In this document: piece after piece, positions 39,603 to 49,736 of the stretch
How positions within the stretch are numbered: position 1 is the first letter of the stretch
Layout of the letters: each line of letters opens with the position of its first letter
IMG/VR virus record: IMGVR_UViG_3300043470_000217
Coordinates: 61,558 to 125,557 of that record
DNA from: a virus
DNA: 64,000 nucleotides
Reading direction: 5' to 3' (one strand)
Position numbers and translations under genes: made by a program
Notes under the pieces: model-generated
The model's input: the letters and a program-made list of their open reading frames with translations, nothing else
Database searches by the model: none
What the model was told of the DNA's origin: nothing

Positions 39603-41222
39603 ATGGCAACTCCAGTTTTAAACAATGGTATATTTCTGCGTGATACCAGCTACCAAGCTAGTTCTCACGTAGATTCATACCACCTCGTAAACATGCTGAA
39701 AAGCAGTGAACCTATGGATTTAGGTCCAGTAGACATTTGGGCTATGGCTCAAAAGGTTGAAATGCCTTTGTACCAGTTCTCTAGCTTTGGTGGCAAGAAC
39801 ATCATCAATGTAGACAACGCTCGTGGAGAGTACAAGTGGCAGGTTCCTGTTGCTCAAGATCTTCCTTACGTTGTAACTGACATTGATTCTACTAACACTA
39901 CTAAGGGTATTGATGGTACTACTTTCCAAGTAAAATTAAACAAGCGTATTTTTGGACATGGTGACATCGTTACTTATGACAAGTACAATGGTTTGGAAAT
40001 GTACATCACTGCTGATGACATTATCCCTACTGGTGATGGTTTCATCTACACTGTTCAATTGGTAAACAACAGCAATGGTGTTTCTTTGGACAATAAGTAC
40101 TTGGCTTCTGGTACTAAAATGTTCCGTAAAGGTTCTGCTCGTGGTGAATACGGTGAGCGTTTCTCTGATATCGGACACTATGGTGCTGGTTTCCGTGAAT
40201 TCTACAACTACGTAGGTGGTGCAGAAGCTCACGTACACTATTCAATTTCTAGCCGTGCTGACTTGATGTTGAAGGGTGGTTTGAACGCAGATGGTACTAT
40301 TCCTGTAACTGAAATCTGGCGTAACTTTGACAAGACTATGGATCCTTCTGTAACTAGCTTGGAGTCTATGGTACAAACTATGGGTAAAGATGCAGTTAAG
40401 CGTGCGTTTGACAATGGTAACTTGACCCGTACTTTCTTGACTACAATGGAAGCAGCTCACTTGACTAAAGTAGCTAATGACATTGAGACCTACTTGATGT
40501 GGGGACAAGGTGGTAAGATTAAGCAAGATGGTCCAGATGATATCCGCTTATCAGTGGGTCTTTGGAAGCAGTTGGATAACAGCTTTAAGCGTGTATACAA
40601 CAAGTCTAGCTTCAACTTGGATTTGTTCAAGTCTGAAATCTATAACTTCTACTTGGGTAAGGTTGACTTCCAAGGTCCAGATCCTAAGCGTCAGTTGATT
40701 GTTCAAACTGGTATGGGTGGTATGAAGTTGGTTAACGAAGCAATTAAGAAAGAGGCTATCCAGTCTGGTATGATCATCAATGCTCAAGAAATTGGTGCTA
40801 TTACTGGTAAGGGAATGGACTTGAACTTTGGATTTGCTTACACCAGCTATGTAATTCCTTTCTTGGCTAACGTTAAGTTTGTATTGAACCCTGCATTTGA
40901 CAACTTGCACACTAACGATATTGAAAACCCCTTGATTGATGGTTTCCCATTGTCTTCTTACAACTACATCATTTTTGATATCACTGATAACACTAATGAT
41001 AACATCTTCATGTTGAAATTGTCTTGGGACAATCAATTGAAGTGGTTCTACCAAAATGGTACTATGGATTACATGGGACGTACTCAAGGCTTCCAAAGCT
41101 CTGGTCAGTTCAATGGATACCGTGTATACATGAGCCAAACAATGCCTGCGATCTGGGTGAAGGACCCAACGAAAGTTCTCAAAATTGTGATGAGAAACCC
41201 AATCACCGGAGGAAGCTTTTGA
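39603..41222 (+). CDS. major capsid protein
   Basis: A 539-residue protein directly after the assembly gene. Codon choice is strongly biased (TTG for Leu, CGT for Arg, GGT, AAC), unlike the TTA/AGA use of nearby genes, as expected for the most abundant virion protein. The leader is a long A/C-rich run (AACAACACAAACAACAC) suited to high translation in Bacteroidota. The fold is presumed HK97-like. An insertion-rich N-terminal part and a conserved C-terminus (MRNPITGGSF) are seen. Confidence 0.85.
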   Translation: MATPVLNNGIFLRDTSYQASSHVDSYHLVNMLKSSEPMDLGPVDIWAMAQKVEMPLYQFSSFGGKNIINVDNARGEYKWQVPVAQDLPYVVTDIDSTNTTKGIDGTTFQVKLNKRIFGHGDIVTYDKYNGLEMYITADDIIPTGDGFIYTVQLVNNSNGVSLDNKYLASGTKMFRKGSARGEYGERFSDIGHYGAGFREFYNYVGGAEAHVHYSISSRADLMLKGGLNADGTIPVTEIWRNFDKTMDPSVTSLESMVQTMGKDAVKRAFDNGNLTRTFLTTMEAAHLTKVANDIETYLMWGQGGKIKQDGPDDIRLSVGLWKQLDNSFKRVYNKSSFNLDLFKSEIYNFYLGKVDFQGPDPKRQLIVQTGMGGMKLVNEAIKKEAIQSGMIINAQEIGAITGKGMDLNFGFAYTSYVIPFLANVKFVLNPAFDNLHTNDIENPLIDGFPLSSYNYIIFDITDNTNDNIFMLKLSWDNQLKWFYQNGTMDYMGRTQGFQSSGQFNGYRVYMSQTMPAIWVKDPTKVLKIVMRNPITGGSF

Positions 41223-41353
41223 TGACTATCACTGGGTTACAGCGTTAATAACAAAAATTAAAATTGTAACAGCTAACCACAAAACGCCTGTTAAGTGGAT
41301 AAAAATAGCAAATAACTCTAGGTTCTTTAACATACTTAACTTATCTTTGAAAT

Positions 41354-42148
41354 ATGAGAAAGTTAAATTTAGAAGAACCTAGAGTTCAACAGGCAGTTGA
41401 TCTTTACAAGTCAGGTCTTGCAATAAGACCAATATGCAAAGAATTAAATATGGATGGTGAGGCTCTTAGTAATGTTCTTAAACAGTTAGGTATTTACAGG
41501 AGTAGATCTCAAGCTATCCGAAATGGAAAAGGGCATGGTCAAATTAATGATCATGCCTTTTCTATTTTAACCCCGGAAGCATTGTACTGGATAGGTTATT
41601 TATTTGCTGATGGGCATATAGAAAAATCTAGGCCCCGGATTACAATTACCACCACTAAAGAAGATGAGGAGCAAATGATTAATTTTGCTAAGTATGTAAA
41701 TGCTAATGTTACATATCTTAAAAATGATTATATCCGGGTTGCATTTACAAGCCAAGAGATATATGATAAATTAGTTAGTTTAAATTTTAATAATAGAAAG
41801 AGTTATGAAATAGTTGTACATCCCCTACTCAAGTACTCTAGAGACTTCTGGAGAGGTTGTGTAGATGGAGATGGTTGGGTGTTTAAAACCAAGTATCCGG
41901 TTATAGGATTATGTGGGTTACAAAACACAATACAAGGCTTTATAGAGTTTCTAAACCTTAATGCTATAGATACTAAACAAGTACCTAATAAAGTAAAGAA
42001 GAGGGAGAGTTTGTATAAATGTGATTTTAAATGTAAAAAAGCAATTGCTATTACAGATTTACTATACAAAGACTCTACTGTATACCTACAACGTAAATAT
42101 GATACTTACCGGGACTTTTTAAATTTTTCAGAAGAAGAACTAGTTTGA
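41354..42148 (+). CDS. LAGLIDADG homing endonuclease
   Basis: A 264-residue protein with an N-terminal HTH (RVQQAVDLYKSGLAIRPICKEL) and two LAGLIDADG motifs: ALYWIGYLFADGHI (about 75-88) and DFWRGCVDGDGWV (about 159-171), whose Asp residues cut DNA. It is free-standing between the capsid gene and a fibre gene, with its own TATCTTTG element (41342-41349) four bases from the ATG. Very A+T-rich; signs of mobility. Confidence 0.9.
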   Translation: MRKLNLEEPRVQQAVDLYKSGLAIRPICKELNMDGEALSNVLKQLGIYRSRSQAIRNGKGHGQINDHAFSILTPEALYWIGYLFADGHIEKSRPRITITTTKEDEEQMINFAKYVNANVTYLKNDYIRVAFTSQEIYDKLVSLNFNNRKSYEIVVHPLLKYSRDFWRGCVDGDGWVFKTKYPVIGLCGLQNTIQGFIEFLNLNAIDTKQVPNKVKKRESLYKCDFKCKKAIAITDLLYKDSTVYLQRKYDTYRDFLNFSEEELV

Positions 42149-42156
42149 TAATAAGA

Positions 42157-42182
42157 ATTATATTAAGTATATTATAATAGAA
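42157..42182 (+). promoter_or_regulatory. candidate late promoter / conserved element A
   Basis: ATTATATT, two bases, then GTATATTATAATAGAA. The same 26-nt arrangement with only the two spacer bases differing lies at 45264-45289 before another fibre gene. It sits 10 nt from the ATG. Not the TAnnTTTG type, so a different polymerase or factor may be used. Confidence 0.5.
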
Positions 42183-42192
42183 GAGTACTATC

Positions 42193-44901
42193 ATGCCTTT
42201 AGAAAGATTCATACCCAAATCACCTGATATGTTTATTAGAAACAGTCAGGATTTTGAAGTTGCCAAATTTGGGCATCTTAATGCCATTGTTGAATATATC
42301 AATAACAATTCTGGTGGTTTAAAATTATCCGGTAATGGTTTTATATCTGTTACAGTAAAAACTGTACTAGATCCTGCTGGAAATACTACACCATTAAGAA
42401 TGTCTAGTTCTTCTATTACCAATTATGGTGGAGGATCTATTGATACTAATACAGCATTTGGTGCTAGTGCATTAGGTAGAAACTCAACAGGAGCTAATAA
42501 TACAGCTTTTGGTCTATCTGCTATTTATAATAATACAACCGGAAATAATAATACTGGTGTTGGTTATTTATCATTAGCATTTAATAATGGTTCTAATAAC
42601 GTAGCGCTTGGTTATCGTGCTCTAACTACTAACACAAGTGGCGCAGATAATATAGCCATTGGAGTTGATGCTGCTTATTCTGCTACTACAGGTAACCAAA
42701 GAGTTGCTATTGGTACAGAAGCATTATACTCAGCTACCACAACTTCACAACAAGTTGCTATTGGACATCAATCAGCAAAGTTTGTAGTTAGTAGTTCTTT
42801 GGTTGCTATTGGAGCTTATTCTGCTAATGTTGCGGTTAACGTTGTTTCATCAATAGTTATTGGCTATGCAGCAATGGGTAACAGTTCTTCTGCATCTACC
42901 GTTGATAGTGCTACTATTATAGGATACCAAGCAGGTCGTTATATGGAAGGTGGTCAGTATAATACTGCAATAGGTCATGTTGCTATGAGTGGTTCTACTA
43001 CCTTAAAAAATACAGGGGGTAGAAATACTGCTATTGGATGGTCTGCCCTAAGATTTAATACGACAGGTGCAAATAATACCGCTATAGGAGCAATTGCTAA
43101 TCAATTTAATACAACAGGTATTCAGAATGTCTCTATAGGAGATAGTTCTTTAGTACAAAACACTACTGGATCAAATAACGTAGCAGTTGGTGTTTTAGCA
43201 ATAAACTTAAATTCTACTGGAAGTAACAACGTTGCTGTGGGTACTAGTGCTTTACAATCTAATACAGCATCTAACAATACTGCTATGGGGTATCAAGCAG
43301 GGTTTAGTAATACTAGTGGGATTGGCTTGACAGCGTTAGGATATGCCGCAGGTAGAGGTAACACCACAGGAACTGAAAATACTGCTGTAGGATATAACGT
43401 ATTGCTAAATAATAGCACAGGGAGTTATAATAGTGGAGTAGGTTATGGGGCGTTATTAGGAACAACAGGAAATAGTAATACTGCTGTTGGCAATGGTGCA
43501 GGTTTTCAAGTAACTACAGGTTCGGGTAATACCATTATGGGGCATAACGCACTTAACGTAGGTGGTTCTGCTTCAAACAATACTGCATTAGGTTATTACG
43601 CATTATTTTCCAACATCGCCTCTAACAATACTGCTGTCGGCTATCAAGCAGGGTTTAGCAATACAAGTGGTTTTGCAAACGTTGCAGTTGGTTATTTAAC
43701 ATTTTATTCAAATACTACAGGTAGTTGGAACGCAGCTGTAGGTCAACAAGCGTTAACTTCTAATAGTACTGGAACTGCTAATAGTGCTTTTGGATATCGT
43801 GCTTCTACATCAAACACAACAGGACAAAGTAATGTAGCAATTGGTTACGCTGCATTACATAGTAATAGTACTGGTAACAATAATACAATAGTTGGTACAT
43901 CTTCTATGTATTTAGGTGCAGGTTCTAATATTACAGCAGTTGGTACGTCAGCTTTATATCAAAATACTGGAAACAATAATACTGCAGTTGGTTTTGAAGC
44001 AGGTTATAGTAATACGAGTGGGGGTGCTTTAACTGCTTTAGGTTATGAAGCAGCTCGTAATAATACAACAGGCGCAGATATTACTGCCGTGGGCTATCAA
44101 GCCTTAAGAGCGAATACAACAGGTAGTTATAATACTGCTATTGGTGTACTTGCTCTTTCAGGAAATACAACAGGTGGTGCTAACACAAGTATTGGTGAGT
44201 TATCTTTAACTGCAAACACTACAGGTGGAAATAACGTAGCGGCAGGTTTTCAAGCAGCATATAATAATACGAGTGGTTCTTATAGTGTTATTTATGGTAT
44301 GGGTGCTGCATATTCAAATACAACAGGTTCTGAGAATACTATTATTGGACCACAAGCGGCATATTTTAACGTAACTGGAGGACAAAATGTTGCAGTAGGG
44401 CATACTGCACTATATAATAATACATCTAGTGGAAATACAGCAGTGGGTTATAAAGCAGCAAGAGGAAGTACAACTGGAATACAATTGACCGCAATTGGTA
44501 ATGGTGCGCTACAAAATTTAACCACAGGTGGAGCTAATACTGCTTTAGGTTATGTTGCTTTAAATGCTAATACAACAGGTTCATACAATATAGGTATAGG
44601 TAGTTCTGCACTTCAATCTAATACAACTGGTTCTGTAAATGTAGCTGTTGGTCATGGTGCAGGAAGTGATAATACAACGGGAGGAGATAATACAATAGTA
44701 GGACATGGTGCAAATACAGGTAATTTTAGTGGTTCTATTATTTTAGGAAAAGGCGCAACAGCAACTGCGGCAAACCAATTTGTAGTAGGTGCTGTAGGAA
44801 CACCCGCAGGTACTATAGATACAGCAGCAGTAACTCCTACACAAAGATGGAAAGTAAAAATTAATGGTGTAGACTACTATATTGCTTTACAACCAGCTTA
44901 A
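42193..44901 (+). CDS. giant repeat tail fibre / adhesin (902 aa)
   Basis: Residues 1-42 are the shared attachment module (LERFIPKSPDMF.. VAKFGHLNAIVEYIN). About 75-830 consist of some 45 imperfect repeats of 15-17 residues with consensus NNTAxGxxALxxNTTG, the TMF / YadA-head type of trimeric beta-roll. The C-terminal 70 residues (ANQFVVGA.. RWKVKINGVDYYIAL) form a cap shared with the 1,230-residue fibre at 57491. It should be a long fibrous receptor-binding protein. The repeats are recombination-prone. Confidence 0.85.
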   Translation: MPLERFIPKSPDMFIRNSQDFEVAKFGHLNAIVEYINNNSGGLKLSGNGFISVTVKTVLDPAGNTTPLRMSSSSITNYGGGSIDTNTAFGASALGRNSTGANNTAFGLSAIYNNTTGNNNTGVGYLSLAFNNGSNNVALGYRALTTNTSGADNIAIGVDAAYSATTGNQRVAIGTEALYSATTTSQQVAIGHQSAKFVVSSSLVAIGAYSANVAVNVVSSIVIGYAAMGNSSSASTVDSATIIGYQAGRYMEGGQYNTAIGHVAMSGSTTLKNTGGRNTAIGWSALRFNTTGANNTAIGAIANQFNTTGIQNVSIGDSSLVQNTTGSNNVAVGVLAINLNSTGSNNVAVGTSALQSNTASNNTAMGYQAGFSNTSGIGLTALGYAAGRGNTTGTENTAVGYNVLLNNSTGSYNSGVGYGALLGTTGNSNTAVGNGAGFQVTTGSGNTIMGHNALNVGGSASNNTALGYYALFSNIASNNTAVGYQAGFSNTSGFANVAVGYLTFYSNTTGSWNAAVGQQALTSNSTGTANSAFGYRASTSNTTGQSNVAIGYAALHSNSTGNNNTIVGTSSMYLGAGSNITAVGTSALYQNTGNNNTAVGFEAGYSNTSGGALTALGYEAARNNTTGADITAVGYQALRANTTGSYNTAIGVLALSGNTTGGANTSIGELSLTANTTGGNNVAAGFQAAYNNTSGSYSVIYGMGAAYSNTTGSENTIIGPQAAYFNVTGGQNVAVGHTALYNNTSSGNTAVGYKAARGSTTGIQLTAIGNGALQNLTTGGANTALGYVALNANTTGSYNIGIGSSALQSNTTGSVNVAVGHGAGSDNTTGGDNTIVGHGANTGNFSGSIILGKGATATAANQFVVGAVGTPAGTIDTAAVTPTQRWKVKINGVDYYIALQPA

Positions 44902-44934
44902 TAAATAAAACAAAAAAATATAAAATATAAAATT

Positions 44935-45261
44935 ATGACAACTTATAATTGGACAATTACTAATCTCTACACCAAGACTGTAGATGGATTACAAGATTAC
45001 GTAGTAACTGCTATGTACAACGTAGAAGGTGTAGATGGAGAATTCTCTTCTACTGTTAACGGAAGTCAAATGTTTACTGTAAAAGAAGGACAAGACTTTA
45101 CCCCATATTCTGAATTAACTAACGAGACTCTTGTTGAGTGGATTAAAGAAGAGTTAGGTGAGAATGGTATTCTTTCTATTACTGCTTGCATTGATGGACA
45201 GATTGAGTCTCAAAAGAACCCTCCTGTAGTTCCACAAAATACCCCTTTGCCTTGGGCTTAA
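44935..45261 (+). CDS. small virion-associated protein (DUF7936-like)
   Basis: A 108-residue beta protein: TTYNWTITNLYTKTVDGLQ at the start, ETLVEWIKEELGENGI in the middle, PPVVPQNTPLPW at the end. This family recurs beside tail-fibre genes of marine and freshwater phages; function not known. Leader A-rich. Confidence 0.7.
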   Translation: MTTYNWTITNLYTKTVDGLQDYVVTAMYNVEGVDGEFSSTVNGSQMFTVKEGQDFTPYSELTNETLVEWIKEELGENGILSITACIDGQIESQKNPPVVPQNTPLPWA

Positions 45262-45263
45262 GG

Positions 45264-45289
45264 ATTATATTTTGTATATTATAATAGAA
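45264..45289 (+). promoter_or_regulatory. candidate late promoter / conserved element B
   Basis: Second copy of the 26-nt element found at 42157-42182; 24 of 26 positions agree, core GTATATTATAATAG. It lies 16 nt upstream of the ATG at 45306, right after the preceding gene. Confidence 0.5.
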
Positions 45290-45305
45290 AGAAAAAATAA
45301 ATAAA

Positions 45306-45884
45306 ATGGCAATAGGAAAATTTGTTGTGTTAAACCCTGATAGATGGGTTACTGGTTTAGGTAAAACGGCTGCTGATAGTACACAGGCACGTTTTGGTCA
45401 CTTAAACCGGATTGTTGATTATATCAATGAGCACGTAGAAGAAAAAATGTTACGTACAGTTAGCTTAAATGCTGCTGCTACTGCTGAATTATATAGAGAG
45501 ACTGATCCGGTATTGTTATCAATTCCTGCAACTTCTTTCTTAGTTGGAGCAACTAACTACTTAGTACCTGTTAGCAATAACTGTGCATGGTCTGTTACTG
45601 TAGATTTTACTGCGGTATGTAGCACTGCCGGTGGTAGTGTATCTTTAGGAGATTCTTTTTTAGGTAAGTACACTGTATTGTTCAAGCGTGTTAATGGTAC
45701 TGCTTCTGTAGTAGGAATTAACGGTGCAGTAACTGTAGCTGATGCAAGTATGGAAACTTCTCAGGTATTATTTACTGCTGGTGCATCTCAAGATTTCCGT
45801 ATTCAGTTTCAAGCTCCTAGCACTGCTAGTGGAACAGGCTTTAAATTGAGAGCGGATGTATATTTCACTGAATTAACTTTCTAA
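45306..45884 (+). CDS. short appendage protein with shared N-terminal module
   Basis: A 192-residue protein. The N-terminus (KFVVLNPDRW.. ARFGHLNRIVDYINEH) is a divergent form of the module of 42193, 47845, 48278 and 50180. The rest is a beta-sandwich-like domain (YLVPVSNNCAWSVTVDFTAV). It may be a short fibre or a base for a longer one. Confidence 0.7.
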   Translation: MAIGKFVVLNPDRWVTGLGKTAADSTQARFGHLNRIVDYINEHVEEKMLRTVSLNAAATAELYRETDPVLLSIPATSFLVGATNYLVPVSNNCAWSVTVDFTAVCSTAGGSVSLGDSFLGKYTVLFKRVNGTASVVGINGAVTVADASMETSQVLFTAGASQDFRIQFQAPSTASGTGFKLRADVYFTELTF

Positions 45885-45888
45885 TATC

Positions 45889-46830
45889 ATGTCAAATTTT
45901 TCATTACAAATTGGTGATGGTAGTGTAAAGAATGGTGCTGCCAGAGGTGCTGACTCAATTGATTTACAATTAACCCGTACAACTCCTTATCAAGTTGCAT
46001 CTGGAAGAGGTTCTATGATTGTAGGTGGTGCTAATAACACTGCTAATGGATTATATGCTGCCGTAATGGGTGGTTATGGTAATACAAGTCTTGGTACTTA
46101 TGCTGTTACTGGTGGTGCCGGTAACATTGCTAGTGGTGAATCATCAATAGCTTTAGGTGCTGGTAACGAAGCAACTGCTCAAGGTTCTGCAGCAATTGGA
46201 TTAGAAAATAATGCAAATGCTCAAGCATCTATTGCAATTGGTAATGGTAATACAACTGCTGCTATCAGTAGTGCCATTATTAACTCTGTAGGTTCTGCAA
46301 CATTTAGCACAGCTCCTTATTCTACTATTATTGGTGGTGCAGGTGGATTATCATATTTGCCTGGTCAATTAATTACTAATCCCCGTTCTCAATACGGTGG
46401 TGGTGGTACTTTTCAAGTAAGTGAGTTATTAGTGTTTCGTGAAGTATCTCAATCAGCCGGTGCATTTAGTGCAATTCAATACACATTGGATGGTTTACCT
46501 CCAGCAGTAACTAATGAATTAATTATTAATTCAGCTAACAAAGTATGGCAAGTTGTATCTGAGTGGATGTTGATCAACCAAACTACTAGCCAAGTAGTTG
46601 TAGGTAAGGATTTAGTAGTTGTACATAAAGTAGGTGGTTTTGTAAGATTAGTTAATTCAACTAACATTAGTAAGACTGGAGATTTTTCTATGACTTCTGT
46701 TTGGAACGCAGCATACAATACAGCCAATGATATGTCTGTAACTTTAATACCTACAGGTGGTTCTTCATTTGGTACTACTATCTTCCGTGGATCTGCAAAA
46801 CTTACTATTACAGAATTAAAATCTAACTAA
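45889..46830 (+). CDS. YadA-head-like fibre protein A
   Basis: A 313-residue protein. Residues 30-140 are YadA/Hep_Hag-type repeats (GSAAIGLENNANAQASIAIG). The C-terminal 150 residues are a beta-sandwich (LYVFR.. RGSAKLTITELKSN). It lacks the KFGHLN module and shares its start with the next gene (ARG.. then MxxGGxxNxAxGxYAxVMGG). Confidence 0.75.
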   Translation: MSNFSLQIGDGSVKNGAARGADSIDLQLTRTTPYQVASGRGSMIVGGANNTANGLYAAVMGGYGNTSLGTYAVTGGAGNIASGESSIALGAGNEATAQGSAAIGLENNANAQASIAIGNGNTTAAISSAIINSVGSATFSTAPYSTIIGGAGGLSYLPGQLITNPRSQYGGGGTFQVSELLVFREVSQSAGAFSAIQYTLDGLPPAVTNELIINSANKVWQVVSEWMLINQTTSQVVVGKDLVVVHKVGGFVRLVNSTNISKTGDFSMTSVWNAAYNTANDMSVTLIPTGGSSFGTTIFRGSAKLTITELKSN

Positions 46831-46831
46831 T

Positions 46832-47833
46832 ATGGGAAATTATGTACTTACTCCTAATATAGGAAACGCTCGCGGTAATTATGCAGTAGACTTTAACTTT
46901 GTTAAAACAGCTGCAGATATGGTTGCTAGTGGTTATGCTTCTATCTTGATGGGTGGAGGTGATAATAAAGCAAGCGGTAGTTATGCCTCAGTAATGGGTG
47001 GATTTAACAATGTAGTTAATGGAGAAGCAAGTACATTAGTTGGAGCATATAATGAATGTGACGGTAATAACTCATTTGTATTTGGTTACTCAAATAAATC
47101 AAGTGCTTTTACATCATTTCTAGGTGGTAGTTATAATCAGTTAAAAGGTAGTTATCATTTTGCATTTGGTGAATATGGTACTATGCTTAATGATTTAAAT
47201 AGACACAGTACTATTCTTAACTGTCAAACATACTATATTGGTACAGATTCTAGTGACGGTGATGCTCAGGCTCCTACTACTGCAATCTTTTCTGGTGGAT
47301 TTGCTTGGCCGGTACATGAAGGTGAGCAAGTAAGAAACTCACGTTTTTATGAAGCAATTGGATTATTAAAAGCTGTTCAACACTCTGTTATCACTATGTT
47401 CTATCAAGGTATTGCAACAAACACTGTACCTTGTACATTACAGACAAATGGTGACATGGCTAATATTCCTGATTTAGGAAAAGATTTAACTATGTTACAT
47501 GATCGTAATCCTGTTACTGGTGCACCTGTTCCTATGGCTTGGTCATTAAATGTAAACTGGGTTGCTATTGATTTAGTAAACAATAGAGTAATTACCGGTG
47601 AAGATACAGTAATGGTTAACCGTGTTAATAGTGCTGGTGGAGTTATCTTTAGTGTAGAAACAGATCCTATTGCAAAAGCTGGTGATTCTTCTTTAAACTC
47701 TTCAGTAGTATTGTATGCAACTTCAACATTGTATCCTAACTCAATTACTATTAGGTTCAGACCTAGTTATTCTTCTAATTTCCGTGTAGCAGCTAGAGTT
47801 CAGATGTTACAAGATATTTCTAATCCCGTATAA
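46832..47833 (+). CDS. YadA-head-like fibre protein B
   Basis: A 333-residue protein, tandem relative of 45889-46830: SILMGGGDNKASGSYASVMGG and STLVGAYNECDGNNSFVFG repeats followed by a C-terminal beta domain. The two genes are 1 bp apart. Likely alternative or hetero-oligomeric adhesins. Confidence 0.75.
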   Translation: MGNYVLTPNIGNARGNYAVDFNFVKTAADMVASGYASILMGGGDNKASGSYASVMGGFNNVVNGEASTLVGAYNECDGNNSFVFGYSNKSSAFTSFLGGSYNQLKGSYHFAFGEYGTMLNDLNRHSTILNCQTYYIGTDSSDGDAQAPTTAIFSGGFAWPVHEGEQVRNSRFYEAIGLLKAVQHSVITMFYQGIATNTVPCTLQTNGDMANIPDLGKDLTMLHDRNPVTGAPVPMAWSLNVNWVAIDLVNNRVITGEDTVMVNRVNSAGGVIFSVETDPIAKAGDSSLNSSVVLYATSTLYPNSITIRFRPSYSSNFRVAARVQMLQDISNPV

Positions 47834-47844
47834 AAATAAATAAA

Positions 47845-48270
47845 ATGATTAATAAATTTACTCCGTTATCTCCTGATCCATTTTTGAATAATGATCCGGA
47901 TATGTCATTGGCCAAATTTGGTCACATTAATGCTATTGTTGATGAAGTTAATAAAGTAACCGGTAATACTGCAGTTGTAACACAAACTGTAGCAATTAGC
48001 AGTGCTGTAACTATTGATAGTTATGCAGGTGTTATTACTACTGTATCAGCAACTACTGCTGCTGGATCTAATGTAGCTTTCACTGTAAATAACAGTAAGG
48101 TTACTACAGCATCTAAAGTATTATTAACTCCAGTACACGTGGGAGCAGGTATTCCAGTATTTACATTAGATTCTATTAGTAATGGTAGCTTTGTAATCCG
48201 GATTTATAATGTTCACCCAAGTAATGCATTTAATAATATTTTTAAGATTAGCTTCTTAGTATTAGATTAA
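47845..48270 (+). CDS. short appendage protein with shared N-terminal module
   Basis: A 141-residue protein: module NKFTPLSPDPFLNNDPDMSL with AKFGHINAIVDEVNK, then a single beta domain of about 95 residues. Probably a short fibre or a truncated family member. Confidence 0.7.
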   Translation: MINKFTPLSPDPFLNNDPDMSLAKFGHINAIVDEVNKVTGNTAVVTQTVAISSAVTIDSYAGVITTVSATTAAGSNVAFTVNNSKVTTASKVLLTPVHVGAGIPVFTLDSISNGSFVIRIYNVHPSNAFNNIFKISFLVLD

Positions 48271-48277
48271 TACGATC

Positions 48278-49702
48278 ATGCCACTAAATAAATTTGTACC
48301 CTTATCTCCGGATCCCTATATAACTAGTGATCCGGAAATGACCTTAGCTAAGTTTGGTCATTTAAATACTATTGTAGATTATTTAAATGCTTATGTAGCA
48401 GTAGATAGTTTACAATTAGCTGGTTCAGGACCAATTACATCAACTGCTAGATATATTAGTGATTCTACAGGTGTTAATAGTGCTATATCAATTAGCACTA
48501 TTGGGGTAGGTATTGGTACTAATACGCTTTTAGGTATTTTACACCTTAAAAGCACTGCTGCTACTACACGGATGGTAATGGATGGTGATGCAGGACAGAG
48601 TAAAATTATCACCTATCGTACAGCAGGTTTACAAAGATTTGGATTATACGTTAATAATACTGCTGAAAGTGGAGCAAATGCAGGTAGTGATTTTGCAGTT
48701 CGTGCTTATAGCGATGCAGGAACTTTGTTGAGTACAGCTTTATTTATTAAAAGAAGTACAGGAAACGTAGGTATAGGAACTGATGCTCCTACAAAAAAAT
48801 TGGAAGTATCTGGAACTGCAAGAATAAATGATGAATTTAGTATAACAAATTCTGGTTTAAATGCAAGATTTATTCAAGTAAGAAGGGCAAGCGGTTGGTT
48901 GTGTTTTGGTAACACAGCAGGCTCAGAATCTATTGCTATGAATGGTAGTAATTTGTTAATAGGAACTACTCCTGATACTCAAACTTCTACTAGGCTACAA
49001 ATTACAGGCAGCGGTTCAACCTCAGCTACTACCTCTCTTCTAGTACAGAATAGTAATGGAACGGAATCATTTAAAGTCACTGATGATAGAAGCGTAACTA
49101 TAAGTGGGGGTACTACGACTATATCATCATCAAAAACTTTCATTAATGGAATTTCAACTACGACTTCAGGTTTTGGTGATACGGGTTATGGGATGGCAAT
49201 AGATGGAGGCATTAGGTTTGGCGTTGAAGCACTTCAAGGGTATAAATTTGGGTATTGGTATGGGCTTTCAGTAGCAAGTAATTGGAATAATGGTTCTACA
49301 AGTACAATAATAGTTGGACAAGGTGCGGTAACTCCAAACATTAATAATATAACTTTTACTTCGGTAGATATTATACCCACATTTAACGTTAATTTTATTG
49401 GTCGTGTTGGAAATATAATAAGAGGAATTTACTACAACCCAACTATTACTGCCTTTATCAATGGCGTAAGAAACCAATTAAGAGCATTTGAAAGTTCTGT
49501 TGGTGGTGTATTTATAAATACTACAAACGTTGAAGGTAGTGCTATTCTACAAGCCGACAGCACAACGCAAGGCTTCCTACCACCACGAATGACAACTGCT
49601 CAAAAGAATTTAATTGCAACCCCAGCAACTGGTCTTCAAGTACATGACACAGATTTAAACCGTCCATGTTTCTACAATGGTACATCTTGGGTAACTTTAT
49701 AA
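48278..49702 (+). CDS. tail fibre with GVGT-type repeats
   Basis: A 474-residue fibre. N-terminal module (NKFVPLSPDPYI.. LAKFGHLNTIVDYLN); middle with NVGIGTDAPTKKLEVSG stretches typical of tail-fibre beta-helices; a GSGSTSATTSLLVQNS unit also present twice in 50180-52435; and a C-terminal ADSTTQGFLPPRMTTAQ ... HDTDLNRPCFYNGTSW domain common in Bacteroidota phage and cell-surface proteins. Confidence 0.8.
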   Translation: MPLNKFVPLSPDPYITSDPEMTLAKFGHLNTIVDYLNAYVAVDSLQLAGSGPITSTARYISDSTGVNSAISISTIGVGIGTNTLLGILHLKSTAATTRMVMDGDAGQSKIITYRTAGLQRFGLYVNNTAESGANAGSDFAVRAYSDAGTLLSTALFIKRSTGNVGIGTDAPTKKLEVSGTARINDEFSITNSGLNARFIQVRRASGWLCFGNTAGSESIAMNGSNLLIGTTPDTQTSTRLQITGSGSTSATTSLLVQNSNGTESFKVTDDRSVTISGGTTTISSSKTFINGISTTTSGFGDTGYGMAIDGGIRFGVEALQGYKFGYWYGLSVASNWNNGSTSTIIVGQGAVTPNINNITFTSVDIIPTFNVNFIGRVGNIIRGIYYNPTITAFINGVRNQLRAFESSVGGVFINTTNVEGSAILQADSTTQGFLPPRMTTAQKNLIATPATGLQVHDTDLNRPCFYNGTSWVTL

Positions 49703-49736
49703 TTAATAACAAACAAAAAACAAATATATTTACAAC

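Noticed and set aside
39720-41138. Several minus-strand frames inside the capsid gene
   Set aside because: The biased codon use of the capsid gene removes stops on the opposite strand; there are no leaders or promoters.
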